Assembly (NCBI GenBank): GCA_943372995.1
Contig: CALSAQ010000008.1
Span: 42,168 to 106,167, forward strand
Reading direction: 5' to 3'
DNA from: CAJBVG01 sp943372995
GTDB lineage: Bacteria > Bacteroidota > Bacteroidia > Sphingobacteriales > Sphingobacteriaceae
DNA: 64,000 nucleotides
Below, piece after piece: positions 8,794-18,342 of the stretch (position 1 is its first letter; the number at the start of each line of letters is the position of its first letter). Below the pieces are notes generated by a model. It ran no database searches. It had not been told where the DNA came from and was given only the letters and a program-made list of their open reading frames with translations. A program made the position numbers and the translations under genes.

Positions 8794-11607
8794 TTATTTA
8801 CTTAAGAACATTGACTTCTCTTTGTATAATGCGCGGAAATATGGATCGTCTAAATCTTTGATGAAACGTATTGCCTCTCCAGTGGATCTCATTTCTGGAC
8901 CTAATTCTTTTTTCACTTCTGGGAATTTATGAAACGAGAATACAGGTTCTTTAATTGCATAACCTGTTAGTTTTCTTTCTATCTTGAAATCCTTCAATTT
9001 ATTCGCACCCATCATTACTTTAGCAGCAATGTTAATGTAAGGAACATCATAAGCCTTAGCAATAAACGGAACTGTTCTCGAAGCTCTAGGGTTTGCTTCT
9101 ATAACATAAACCATTTCATTTTTAATTGCGAATTGAATATTCAATAGTCCCAATACATTTAATGCCTTCGCTAATTTCACTGTGTATTCTTCCATTAGTG
9201 AAATTACTTTTGGTGATAAATCGAAAGGTGGTAATACAGCACTCGAATCACCAGAATGTATACCGGCTGGTTCTATGTGTTCCATTAAACCCACAATGTG
9301 AACATCATCTCCATCGCTAATAGAGTCCGACTCTGCTTCCTCTGCACGATCTAAGAAATGATCAATTAATATTCTATTGCCTGGTATATCTCTTAATAAT
9401 TTTACTACTGCTTTTTCTAGCTCTTCATCGTTAATTACAATGCTCATCCCTTGTCCACCTAATACATAACTAGGGCGAACAAGTACTGGATAACCTACTT
9501 CGTTGGCTACTTTTAATGCTTCATCGGCAGTTTCTGCCACTCCATATTTTGGATATGGAATTCCTAATTCATGTAATAAATCTGAAAATCTTCCACGATC
9601 CTCGGCGATATCCATATTATCGTATGATGTTCCGATAATTTTGATATTATTCTTGTGTAAAAGCTCTGCCATTTTTAGTGCAGTTTGTCCGCCCAATTGA
9701 ACAATTACACCCTCTGGTTTTTCAAGGTCGATAATCTCTCTTACATGTTCCCAAAATACAGGCTCGAAGTATAGTTTATCTGCCATATTGAAATCGGTAG
9801 AAACAGTTTCAGGATTACAATTAATCATGATGGCTTCATAACCCGATTCTTTAGCAGCAATTAATCCGTGTACACAAGAGTAATCGAATTCTATTCCTTG
9901 ACCAATTCTGTTAGGACCAGAACCTAGTACGATAATTTTTTTCTTGTCGGTAACTTTCGACTCGTTCTCGCCTTCGAAAGTAGAATAGAAATATGGAGTT
10001 TGTGCTGGGAATTCTGCGGCACAAGTATCAACCATTTTGTATACTCTACGCATTCCTAAAGATTTTCTTTTTTCATACACTTCATCTTCTGTTACTCCTA
10101 ACAAGTAAGCGATTTGTGCATCCGAAAATCCTTTTTGTTTAGCGTTAAATAATATTTCATTAGGAATATTATGCAGAGAATATCTCTTAATTTCTAATTC
10201 AATATTTACTAATTCATTTATTTGCATTAAAAACCAACGATCAATTTTCGTTGCTTTTTGTACAGATGTAACAGGCACACCTAAACTCAAGGCATCACGA
10301 ACATGGAACAAGCGATCCCAGCTTGCGTTCTCCAAATTCTTCATGATGTCTTCTAGATTTCTGTTTTGTTTACCATCAGCACCTAAACCTATTCTGTTAA
10401 TTTCTAATGATTGACATGCTTTTTGTAGTGCTTCATTGAAACTTCTACCAATTGCCATCACCTCACCTACCGATTTCATTTGTAAGCCTAATGTTCTGTC
10501 GGCACCTTTAAACTTATCAAAATTCCATCTAGGAATTTTTACAATCACGTAGTCTAAAGTAGGTTCGAAATATGCTGAAGTTGTTTTTGTAATTTGATTT
10601 TCTATTTCATCGAGATTATAGCCTATGGCTAACTTCGCAGCAATTTTTGCAATAGGGTAACCTGTTGCTTTTGATGCTAGTGCTGACGAGCGCGATACAC
10701 GCGGGTTAATTTCAATTGCTATAATCTCTTCGTTTTCTGGATTAACAGAAAACTGAACATTACATCCTCCAGCAAAATCACCAATTGAGCGCATCATATT
10801 TATAGCATGATTACGCATATTTTGATAGCAACGATCGGATAATGTCATGGCTGGAGCAACTGTTATAGAATCTCCAGTATGTATACCCATAGGATCGAAG
10901 TTTTCTATAGAGCAAATGATGATGATGTTATCATTATTATCGCGAAGCAATTCTAACTCGTATTCTTTCCATCCTAATACAGCTTGTTCCACTAAGACTT
11001 CGTGAGTAGGTGATGCTTGTAAACCATGATTTAATGCCGAATCTATTTGATCTTTATTATGCACAAAACCACCTCCATAACCTCCTAAGGTATATGATGG
11101 ACGAATAACTAGTGGATATCCTATTTCTTGAGCAGCTTCTTTTCCTTCTAGGTAAGAGTTCGCAATTCTCGATTTTGCAATCCCAACTCCTATTTCAATC
11201 ATTAATTTACGGAACTCCTCACGATTTTCTGTTTTCTCAATCGCATCTATAGCCACACCCTTAATTCTTACTCCATATTTTTTCCAAATACCACGTTCAT
11301 CTGCTTCTTTAGCTAAATTCAAAGCAGTTTGTCCGCCCATGGTAGGAATCACGGCATCAATTTTACGTTCCTGTAAAATCTGTTCTATAGATTCGCATGT
11401 TAAAGGCAATAGATACACATGATCTGCAATCACTTTGTCGGTCATGATTGTAGCAGGATTCGAATTAATAATTGAGACTTCAATGCCCTCCTCTTTTAAA
11501 GATAAAGCGGCTTGAGAGCCAGAATAGTCGAATTCGCAGGCTTGACCAATAATAATTGGACCTGAACCGATAATTAAAACTGATTTTATGGATTGATCTT
11601 TTGGCAT
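8794..11607 (-). CDS. carB: Carbamoyl-phosphate synthase large subunit
   Basis: CarB makes carbamoyl phosphate from glutamine-derived ammonia, bicarbonate and two ATP for arginine and pyrimidine synthesis. The 937 residues hold two homologous halves, each opening with a glycine-rich pre-ATP-grasp block (SGPIIIGQACEFDYSG near 14, SGPNRIGQGIEFDYSC near 560). The ATP-grasp cores include EINPRVSRSSALASKATGYP and EANPRASRTVPF. It ends at the second synthase half: the C-terminal MGS-like regulatory domain of the ~1070-residue enterobacterial enzyme is absent, as is usual in Bacteroidota. carA is not in the window. Confidence 0.97.
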   Translation of the reverse strand: MPKDQSIKSVLIIGSGPIIIGQACEFDYSGSQAALSLKEEGIEVSIINSNPATIMTDKVIADHVYLLPLTCESIEQILQERKIDAVIPTMGGQTALNLAKEADERGIWKKYGVRIKGVAIDAIEKTENREEFRKLMIEIGVGIAKSRIANSYLEGKEAAQEIGYPLVIRPSYTLGGYGGGFVHNKDQIDSALNHGLQASPTHEVLVEQAVLGWKEYELELLRDNNDNIIIICSIENFDPMGIHTGDSITVAPAMTLSDRCYQNMRNHAINMMRSIGDFAGGCNVQFSVNPENEEIIAIEINPRVSRSSALASKATGYPIAKIAAKLAIGYNLDEIENQITKTTSAYFEPTLDYVIVKIPRWNFDKFKGADRTLGLQMKSVGEVMAIGRSFNEALQKACQSLEINRIGLGADGKQNRNLEDIMKNLENASWDRLFHVRDALSLGVPVTSVQKATKIDRWFLMQINELVNIELEIKRYSLHNIPNEILFNAKQKGFSDAQIAYLLGVTEDEVYEKRKSLGMRRVYKMVDTCAAEFPAQTPYFYSTFEGENESKVTDKKKIIVLGSGPNRIGQGIEFDYSCVHGLIAAKESGYEAIMINCNPETVSTDFNMADKLYFEPVFWEHVREIIDLEKPEGVIVQLGGQTALKMAELLHKNNIKIIGTSYDNMDIAEDRGRFSDLLHELGIPYPKYGVAETADEALKVANEVGYPVLVRPSYVLGGQGMSIVINDEELEKAVVKLLRDIPGNRILIDHFLDRAEEAESDSISDGDDVHIVGLMEHIEPAGIHSGDSSAVLPPFDLSPKVISLMEEYTVKLAKALNVLGLLNIQFAIKNEMVYVIEANPRASRTVPFIAKAYDVPYINIAAKVMMGANKLKDFKIERKLTGYAIKEPVFSFHKFPEVKKELGPEMRSTGEAIRFIKDLDDPYFRALYKEKSMFLSK

Positions 11608-11630
11608 GGTAGGGATAACTATAAATTGGG

Positions 11631-11638
11631 CAAAGGTA
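11631..11638 (-). promoter_or_regulatory. -7 box TACCTTTG upstream of carB
   Basis: Read on the minus strand, TACCTTTG fits TAnnTTTG and lies 23 bases before the carB ATG. The -33 region is weak. It would drive carB-pnuC-nadR-like. Confidence 0.5.
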
Positions 11639-11686
11639 TTCTTTTTTTCGAAATGTCGAAAGCTAGAATTGTGGAAAATCTAAAAA

Positions 11687-12223
11687 TTAAGAAATAAGGG
11701 AGTAGATATCTTTGTAGTTTCTTCCTAAACCATCATAATCGAGCCCATAGCCCAATACAAAGACCTTAGGAATTTCAAAGCCAATAAAGTCGATAGTTAG
11801 TTTATGTTGTAATGCATCTGGTTTGAAAAGTAATGAGCAAATTTTTACCGATGCGGGCTGATATTCCTTTATTTGATCTAGTAAAAAGTGTAGAGTATTG
11901 CCAGTATCAACAATATCTTCCAAAAAAATAACATGTTTCCCTTTAATATTATCATTAAAAGGCAGCTCAAATTTTATAACCCCTGAGCTTTCTGTACCAT
12001 GATATGAACTACATTTAATGGTTTCCAATGTACATGGAATATTAACTTGGAGTATTAGATCTGAAGCGAAAAATAAGGCACCATTTAATACAGCTACAAA
12101 ACAAATTTCTTTGTCGGAATATTCTCTTTCAATACTTACTGCCAACTCCGCAATTTTAGCTTGAATATCTTTTGCTGATAAGTAAGGTTCAAAAAATTTA
12201 TCGTGTACTTTGATGGTACTCAT
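11687..12223 (-). CDS. hpt: Hypoxanthine phosphoribosyltransferase
   Basis: The enzyme salvages hypoxanthine and guanine by transfer to PRPP. At 178 residues it is normal length. The PRPP-binding motif VIFLEDIVDTGNTLHFLL is at about residues 95-112, and the flexible-loop region FVAVLNGALFFASDLI and the C-terminal FVLGYGLDYDGLGRN are both present. It is a single gene, with a hairpin terminator of the upstream lipoprotein gene just before it, so it should have its own promoter in the 30 bases ahead, though no perfect box is seen there. Confidence 0.95.
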   Translation of the reverse strand: MSTIKVHDKFFEPYLSAKDIQAKIAELAVSIEREYSDKEICFVAVLNGALFFASDLILQVNIPCTLETIKCSSYHGTESSGVIKFELPFNDNIKGKHVIFLEDIVDTGNTLHFLLDQIKEYQPASVKICSLLFKPDALQHKLTIDFIGFEIPKVFVLGYGLDYDGLGRNYKDIYSLIS

Positions 12224-12248
12224 ATAGAAAGTATAATCGTTATATTAT

Positions 12249-12281
12249 AAAAAAAGCTAAACGGTTTCCCATTTAGCTTTC
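12249..12281 (-). terminator. Rho-independent terminator of the DUF4920 gene
   Basis: A perfect 9-bp stem (AAAGCTAAA 12253-12261 with TTTAGCTTT 12272-12280) has an inner GG/CC pair and is followed on the minus strand by a T run. It lies 20 bases past the stop of the lipoprotein gene and isolates it from hpt. Confidence 0.85.
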
Positions 12282-12300
12282 TAAAATATTGATATTCAAA

Positions 12301-12837
12301 TTAAATTGCTTTTTTTTCGTCGGCTGATTGTGGAACCAATACACCTACTGCTTCAAAAGATAAAGTAGTTTTATCTTCTTTAATAGCATCAATTTTTTCT
12401 TGAGATTCACCACCATCTTCAGCATAGTGTTTTTGATCAGCAACAGATATAGTTTCGAATTTAGCTGTTCCTTGGAAGATTACTTCTTTACCAGCCATTT
12501 TCTCTTTATCAGTTGGTACAAAGAAGCCATAATCTTTAAAAGTTACGCGCATCATTTCACCATTACCGATATCTATTTGCATCCAACATCCTTTTTTAGC
12601 ACATACATCTACCACTTTACCTTTAATTTTTGCTTCAAAAGTTGGAGCATTTCCCATTTCAGCAACTAATGTAGCTGCATCCATTGCGCTATCAGGAGTG
12701 ATTACTTCACCGTAAGCATCATATTTACCATTTTCTGTTTCTACTACTGAAGAATCAGTACTTGTACTTTTTTTAGGTTCTGTTGAACATGCAACCAAAA
12801 AAGTTGCTGCTGCTATCACTAAGAAAATTCTTTTCAT
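12301..12837 (-). CDS. DUF4920 domain lipoprotein
   Basis: The 178-residue protein begins MKRIFLVIAAATFLVACST, a lipoprotein signal with Cys17 as the acylated residue. A Ser/Thr-rich linker follows, then a small beta-rich domain with IKGKVVDVCAKKGCWMQI and VTFKDYGFFVPTD. This matches DUF4920, an OB-like exported family with two conserved cysteines (here Cys87-Cys92 region) and no defined activity. It has its own terminator and a TATATTTG box upstream, so it is a single-gene unit. Metal binding by the CxxxxC pair is possible but unproven. Confidence 0.85.
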   Translation of the reverse strand: MKRIFLVIAAATFLVACSTEPKKSTSTDSSVVETENGKYDAYGEVITPDSAMDAATLVAEMGNAPTFEAKIKGKVVDVCAKKGCWMQIDIGNGEMMRVTFKDYGFFVPTDKEKMAGKEVIFQGTAKFETISVADQKHYAEDGGESQEKIDAIKEDKTTLSFEAVGVLVPQSADEKKAI

Positions 12838-12864
12838 TGTATTCCGATTGTGTTGTTTAGTTTA

Positions 12865-12872
12865 CAAATATA
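12865..12872 (-). promoter_or_regulatory. -7 box TATATTTG upstream of DUF4920 gene
   Basis: A perfect TAnnTTTG box on the minus strand, 27 bases before the ATG. No clear TTTG at the -33 position. Confidence 0.5.
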
Positions 12873-12925
12873 TAAAAACGTTTATCTAAAAAAGAAAAAA
12901 GGTTGAACGTCAATACCTTTATAGA

Positions 12926-14296
12926 TTACCCAAATAACTGCTGAAACAACTCCTCAAGCTTGCTTAAGGGGACTATTTCAATATTGTACTTTTTGGTATC
13001 AATTCCCTTAATGGCATATCTCGATACGAATATTTTCTCAAAGCCCAAACGCTCTGCCTCTGCTATTCTTTGTTCTATTCTGTTTACCGTTCTAATTTCT
13101 CCTGACAAGCCAACTTCAGCGGCAAAGCAATGTTTACTTGAAATGGCAAGGTCTTCATGTGATGAAATAATGGCACTTACTACTCCTAAATCTATAGCTG
13201 GGTCTTCTACTTTTATTCCGCCCGTAATATTTAAAAACACATCTTTTACTCCTAAGCGGAACCCACAACGTTTCTCTAATACCGCTAATAACATGTTCAT
13301 CCTACGAGTATCAAAGCCAGTCGCGGAGCGTTGAGGAGTACCATAAGCAGAAACACTTACTAAGGCCTGTGCTTCAATAAGCATTGGCCTCATACCTTCA
13401 ATGGTTACAGAAATTGCAATTCCACTCAATTCTTCATCACGTTGAGATATTAATATTTCTGAAGGATTAGATACTTCGCGTAATCCAACACCTCTCATCT
13501 CGTATATGCCCAATTCACTAGTAGATCCGAATCTATTTTTTATAGATCTAAGGATTCTATAGGTATGATGACGGTCGCCTTCAAATTGTAGTACAGTATC
13601 AACCATGTGTTCTAAAATTTTTGGACCAGCAATAGAACCATCTTTGGTGATATGACCCACTAAAAAAACTGGTGTTGCAGTTTCTTTGGCAAATCGTATA
13701 AGTTCTGCCGTACACTCTCTAATTTGAGAAACACTACCTGGGGTAGATTCAATGTGTGAAGAATAAAGGGTTTGTATAGAATCTACAATAACTAATTGAG
13801 GTTTTAATTCTTCAATTTGTTTAAATATATTTTGCGTTGATGTTTCTGTTAAGATATAGCAGTTTGAGGGTTCATTACTTTGCATCCTCATTGCACGCAT
13901 CTTTATTTGCTGTTCACTCTCTTCACCCGAAACATATAAAATTTTTAGCTTCTTTAATTTTATTGCTACTTGTAGTAAAAGTGTTGATTTTCCAATTCCA
14001 GGTTCACCTCCAATAAGCACTAAAGAACCGGGTACAATACCTCCTCCTAGAACTCTGTTCAACTCATCATCTTGAGCTGAAATACGAACATCTGCATTCT
14101 TTTCAATTTCTTCTAATGCAATGGGCTTATTTGAACGGCTTGGTGTACTCTGTTTCCAATCGGGTTTTGCAGTATTCTTTTCTACTACTTCCTCTACAAA
14201 AGTATTCCACTCTCCACACGAAGGACAATTACCTAACCATTTTGGCGTTTGATATCCACAACTCTGACAGAAAAAAACTGATTTCGATTTAGCCAT
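12926..14296 (-). CDS. radA: DNA repair protein RadA (Sms)
   Basis: RadA is a RecA-like branch-migration ATPase for recombination intermediates. The 456 residues show the family layout: an N-terminal C4 zinc finger (CQSCGYQTPKWLGNCPSC, residues 10-27), Walker A GGEPGIGKST near residue 95, the RadA-specific KNRFG motif near 252, and a C-terminal Lon-protease-like domain with FLNITGGIKVEDPAIDL. The length is standard. It is divergent from a membrane-barrel gene whose coding start lies 59 bases away. No partner gene is adjacent. Confidence 0.97.
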   Translation of the reverse strand: MAKSKSVFFCQSCGYQTPKWLGNCPSCGEWNTFVEEVVEKNTAKPDWKQSTPSRSNKPIALEEIEKNADVRISAQDDELNRVLGGGIVPGSLVLIGGEPGIGKSTLLLQVAIKLKKLKILYVSGEESEQQIKMRAMRMQSNEPSNCYILTETSTQNIFKQIEELKPQLVIVDSIQTLYSSHIESTPGSVSQIRECTAELIRFAKETATPVFLVGHITKDGSIAGPKILEHMVDTVLQFEGDRHHTYRILRSIKNRFGSTSELGIYEMRGVGLREVSNPSEILISQRDEELSGIAISVTIEGMRPMLIEAQALVSVSAYGTPQRSATGFDTRRMNMLLAVLEKRCGFRLGVKDVFLNITGGIKVEDPAIDLGVVSAIISSHEDLAISSKHCFAAEVGLSGEIRTVNRIEQRIAEAERLGFEKIFVSRYAIKGIDTKKYNIEIVPLSKLEELFQQLFG

Positions 14297-14354
14297 GAAC
14301 GAAGATAGCTCGAATAATGGAAAAGCTCAAATCAAATTATGTAACTTCGAAGCC

Positions 14355-15032
14355 ATGAAAAAATGGATATTCATATTATTGCTAGTTATTCCATCAATAG
14401 GTTATTCACAATTTAATAAGTCTAGTAAATTTTTATATGGGAAATCACGCTCTCGCTTACCATATTATATCCATTTACAAGTAGGTGCTAATTCTGGCAT
14501 AACATTATTTAATAAAGATTTCGAAAATAGAGGTGCTGCTCCCAGTATTGCTTTTGCATTTGAGAAACCCTTAGGATATAGACCTTCCCTTTATTTACAT
14601 TTTAGGTTTCTCGGTAATTATGGTCAATGGAATAATGTGTTAGGTTATGCTTCCCAGCTTTCTAATTCATTCGACTTCTCCTTAAACTACAGTTATATGT
14701 TGTATGATTGGTATGGTTGGGAATATAGAGCATCTTTAGGTCTCGGTTCATTATCAAATAACTACGAAATCGTTGGTCCACCAGGTACATTTAACCAAAA
14801 GAATTCCTCTATAATTACACCACTTCAAATTAGTACAGGAAGAGTAATTAAGAAACGTTGGGAGCTTGAGATAGGATATAGATATTATATCGCTTGGGAT
14901 AATAATATAGAAGGCCTAGTAAATAAAAACAAATACGATAAATACGGTTTTACATTCGTTGGCATTAAATACTTAATCGGGGAAAAAGATTATCGCTTCC
15001 AAAGAAAAGACTCTTGCCCAACTGTGGAGTAG
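14355..15032 (+). CDS. Predicted outer-membrane beta-barrel protein
   Basis: The 225-residue protein starts at ATG 14355 with a signal peptide (MKKWIFILLLVIPSIGYSQ). The frame is open 60 bases further upstream, but that part overlaps the radA start and would bury the signal. The mature part alternates hydrophobic and polar residues and is rich in Tyr, Trp and Gly, with strands such as FDFSLNYSYMLYDW and WELEIGYRYYIAWDNN and a final YGFTFVGIKYLIG. This suggests an 8-strand-type barrel. No function can be named. Its stop codon lies inside an inverted repeat. Confidence 0.72.
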   Translation: MKKWIFILLLVIPSIGYSQFNKSSKFLYGKSRSRLPYYIHLQVGANSGITLFNKDFENRGAAPSIAFAFEKPLGYRPSLYLHFRFLGNYGQWNNVLGYASQLSNSFDFSLNYSYMLYDWYGWEYRASLGLGSLSNNYEIVGPPGTFNQKNSSIITPLQISTGRVIKKRWELEIGYRYYIAWDNNIEGLVNKNKYDKYGFTFVGIKYLIGEKDYRFQRKDSCPTVE

Positions 15033-15092
15033 CGGGTATCGAGTATCGAGAAAGGTATTGGTGTTTCTCTTCTCGATACCCGATACTCGCTA
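15030..15092. repeat. 23-bp inverted repeat built from TATCGAG/TATCGGG units
   Basis: Arms 15030-15052 and 15070-15092 pair with two mismatches (one would be G-U in RNA). The arms are made of short GTATCGAG/GATACCC units, and a further CCCGATACCC follows. It sits between convergent genes, and the left arm includes the TAG stop of the barrel gene, so a bidirectional terminator role is plausible. Confidence 0.8.
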
Positions 15093-15104
15093 CCCGATAC
15101 CCAA

Positions 15105-17873
15105 CTACTTAAGTAATTTATCAGCTTCTATCCTAGCTTTCGCCATAATATCATCAGCTTTTTTATCTCCTTCGGCTATAATCTTATTACATTTCTCATC
15201 AGTTTCTTTTCTAGCTTTTTCTGCTAGTTTCTTAGCTGCTGCTTTTGCTACTGGATTTGATGCCTGCGCTACTAATTTATCAGCTGCTGCATATCCTTCT
15301 TTACGAGTAATGTCGGCCAAGTTCCTTGCTTGAGCTTTTACTGCATCGGCCTGATTTTGCGCTGCTGCTAAAATTTGTTCTGCTCTTTTCTTAGCCTCTT
15401 CTTTTCCTCTTGCAACGGCTTCATCTTTTTTAGCATTCAAAACATCTTTCACTGCTGTTTTTAGTCCAGCTCCCATATCGGCCATGCTTAATTTAACTGT
15501 TGGCTTACCAACAACACCACCAACAAGCGCACTAACATTTAATGCTTCTTCGGTTGAATAGTTAGCTCCGTTTTTGTTTAATTTATCTGTTAATCCGTTT
15601 AGTACTCCCATAGAAGATGTACCTAGAAAATTCTTAGGCAGTTTCATTTTCATCACATAATCAATTGTCTGATCTAATCCACTAGAGCCTGCAATGTTTA
15701 AACTTGCGATTCCAATATTCATATCAAATGGGTTAACAATAACACGCCCGTTTTCAATGCTAAATTGAATCTTCGTGTTTTTCACATTAAGTTCTTTTAG
15801 TTTATCTGTTTTCAATGCATCAGAGATCGCTACCAATGTTTTTGATCCTTTAATATTTGCTCCTAATAATTCTAATACACCAGCACCTTGTACACTACTC
15901 ATCACTGGACTCATATTATTTGCTATTAGAGAATTAAATTTAAGTTGTGTGTTAAATTTACCTTGGGTATTTTCTGCAATAGGCGCTAACTTTTGAACAG
16001 TGTTAAATGTTTTAAATGCTTTTTGAATATCCATTTGAGAAATGGTAAAGTTCATATCAACATTAGGTTTAGTTAAATCTTCGGTACTATAATAACCATC
16101 CATATTAATTGAACCATCCAATGTTTTCATTGCAACTTTATCGAAACTAACTTTCTTGTCTTTGATAATGATACTTCCTCCCAAATCTGTTAATTCCATA
16201 TTGTCGTATAATACTTTTTTAATAGAAGAATTTAACACAAAGTCGATATTTTCTGGAACCTCAACCAATGTTAAAGTATCGCTATTTGTAGATGTTACTT
16301 CTTCTTCGGTACTTGGCCCCATCATCTCATTCACATCAATTAAATTTGCTGAGAAATTTAATCTTGCTTTAATCGGGCTGCCTTTCAATACATATCCCAG
16401 ATAGTTTTCTAAAGTACCTTCAGCTTTAAAATCACTCTTACCATAAAGCGCCGAGAAGTTACTCATTGTTATGTTCTTCGGACTTAATACAAAATTTGCT
16501 GCGTTAATTGTTAATGGTATAATAGAGGTTGTGCTACTGTAATTTAATTTTGAAATACTTAAATTACCTTTAGCATCAAAGCTTTCGTAATTTCCTTTTT
16601 CTATAGTAGACAGTTTACCCTTAGCTTGCATGTTAGCTTTAATAACTCCAGATAATTTTGTTCCCTCAAGTGGTACAATTTTCATGATGTTAGCTAAATC
16701 GATAGTGCCTTTTATTTCTGTTTGAATATCAGGATCAGATTCTGGTGTTTTTAAATATAGACTTGCATCGAAAGGTTCGTTACCAAATTCAATATGTAAT
16801 TTTTTCATATCCACAATCGTGTGGTCGAACACACCATCTTTGTCTTCAACATTTAATTGCAATTGAACATTGTTTACTCCTGTAGGTAAATCTGGGTATT
16901 TAAAGTTTCCATTTTCTACGATGACATCTATTCCAAAACCAGGCATGCTCACCGCATTCATTCTACCTTTATAGTATCCTTTTAATGCAAATTTCCCACT
17001 AGCTGTTAAGTTATCAAATGAACTAGAATATATAGCGGGTATTAAGGATAGGAAATTTTTAAACTCTGATTTCTCTGCATCAAATTTTAAATCCAAATCG
17101 ATATTTGTATCTGGCATAGCTACCATACCAGCAAAATTTATGATTAGATTATTTAAGTTAAACACATTGTCTTTAAACGTAAAGACCATATCTTTTAAAT
17201 TCATGTCGATAGCTGCATCAGCATCTAATTTTACTCTATTCAAATAATTTACACCTGCATAACCAACAGTAAGTTCATCGGCTTTGGTTTTCGTAATTAA
17301 AGTAAATAGGTCTTGTGTAAAATCTCCAGAACCTTTGTGGTTAAGATTTTTTAATGAAGTGAAAAATCCTAAAGATTTATCATCATAAACAATATTAGAA
17401 TTCTCTAAAGAGTAAGACTTCAAGGCAATACTAAAACTTGTTGGTGTAGTATCTGTAGGAGCAGTAGTAGTGTCGGCTTTTGCGATATCCCAATTTGCTT
17501 TACCACTAGGCAATACCACAAAATTCAGATTTGCTTTATTTAAGTTTAATGATTTTATTTTAATGGTTTCTGAATTTATTACACTCATCACATCTACAAC
17601 AACATCAAATTGAGCAATGTCGGCAAGAGTATCATTCTTAAAAGAATCAACACCTACAACCATTAAGTTCTCTATACTAAATGTTAGATGAGGGAAACTT
17701 CTTATTAAGCTTAAGCTGAAATCACCAAACTGAACGTTAGCGTTTACATTATCATTGATGGTAGATTTTGCCTTCGCTATTATATCATCTTTGTAAATAA
17801 TAGGTAAAGCAATAGCTGCAGCAAAAAACAGCACAACAACAATTCCGAGAGCTAATAATATTTTCTTTATCAT
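15105..17873 (-). CDS. AsmA-family envelope protein with coiled-coil tail
   Basis: The start is set at ATG 17873 (MIKKILLALGIVVVLFFAAA), because the open frame before it overlaps tsaE and has no signal. The 922-residue protein has one N-terminal membrane anchor and a long beta-rich periplasmic region with AsmA-like repeats (FGDFSLSLIRSFPHLTFSIENLMVVG near the start; SSLGVLNG-type region near 775). AsmA relatives help lipid transport between membranes. The last ~115 residues are an Ala/Lys/Glu-rich coiled coil (KKRAEQILAAAQNQADAVKA), which is unusual. It follows tsaE with a 61-base gap. Confidence 0.8.
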   Translation of the reverse strand: MIKKILLALGIVVVLFFAAAIALPIIYKDDIIAKAKSTINDNVNANVQFGDFSLSLIRSFPHLTFSIENLMVVGVDSFKNDTLADIAQFDVVVDVMSVINSETIKIKSLNLNKANLNFVVLPSGKANWDIAKADTTTAPTDTTPTSFSIALKSYSLENSNIVYDDKSLGFFTSLKNLNHKGSGDFTQDLFTLITKTKADELTVGYAGVNYLNRVKLDADAAIDMNLKDMVFTFKDNVFNLNNLIINFAGMVAMPDTNIDLDLKFDAEKSEFKNFLSLIPAIYSSSFDNLTASGKFALKGYYKGRMNAVSMPGFGIDVIVENGNFKYPDLPTGVNNVQLQLNVEDKDGVFDHTIVDMKKLHIEFGNEPFDASLYLKTPESDPDIQTEIKGTIDLANIMKIVPLEGTKLSGVIKANMQAKGKLSTIEKGNYESFDAKGNLSISKLNYSSTTSIIPLTINAANFVLSPKNITMSNFSALYGKSDFKAEGTLENYLGYVLKGSPIKARLNFSANLIDVNEMMGPSTEEEVTSTNSDTLTLVEVPENIDFVLNSSIKKVLYDNMELTDLGGSIIIKDKKVSFDKVAMKTLDGSINMDGYYSTEDLTKPNVDMNFTISQMDIQKAFKTFNTVQKLAPIAENTQGKFNTQLKFNSLIANNMSPVMSSVQGAGVLELLGANIKGSKTLVAISDALKTDKLKELNVKNTKIQFSIENGRVIVNPFDMNIGIASLNIAGSSGLDQTIDYVMKMKLPKNFLGTSSMGVLNGLTDKLNKNGANYSTEEALNVSALVGGVVGKPTVKLSMADMGAGLKTAVKDVLNAKKDEAVARGKEEAKKRAEQILAAAQNQADAVKAQARNLADITRKEGYAAADKLVAQASNPVAKAAAKKLAEKARKETDEKCNKIIAEGDKKADDIMAKARIEADKLLK

Positions 17874-17934
17874 AACATATAAAATAATAGTAAAATTAAG
17901 GATTAATTTGTAACTAATTTTAAATAGAATTGAA

Positions 17935-18342
17935 CTATTTTTCAATTAGTTGAATCTGTCGAGTATTCTCATCGATAATGTCAATCTCCACAATCAATAA
18001 CGATTCGGGTAGTAGTTCTAGTACTCGTTCGCTCCATTCTATAAAACAATAGTTTTCGGAGAATAAGTATTCTTCTACACCGAAGTCAAAAGCTTCTTCT
18101 AGCGACTCTATTCTATAGAAATCGAAATGATAGATTTTTCCAAATGCTGATTGGTATTCATTTACAATAGAGAAGGTGGGGCTACTTATGTCGTCTTCAG
18201 ATTTCAATTCGCGACACAGAGCTGAGATTAGTGTTGTTTTTCCTGCACCCATAGGGCCATTGAATAAGACCACTTTATATTTTGATAACAATGGTTTTAT
18301 TAATTCTACGGCCTTATGGATTTCAGAAAGTTGATATTTCAT
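17935..18342 (-). CDS. tsaE: tRNA threonylcarbamoyladenosine ATPase TsaE
   Basis: TsaE is the ATPase that works with TsaB and TsaD to form t6A37 in tRNAs that read ANN codons. The 135 residues carry Walker A GPMGAGKTTLI at residues 30-40, the switch segment SPTFSIVNEY near 60, HFDFYRIES near 75 and the C-terminal FIEWSERVLELLP. The length is normal. Its ATG shares one base with the fabD stop, so translation is likely coupled with fabD. Confidence 0.95.
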   Translation of the reverse strand: MKYQLSEIHKAVELIKPLLSKYKVVLFNGPMGAGKTTLISALCRELKSEDDISSPTFSIVNEYQSAFGKIYHFDFYRIESLEEAFDFGVEEYLFSENYCFIEWSERVLELLPESLLIVEIDIIDENTRQIQLIEK

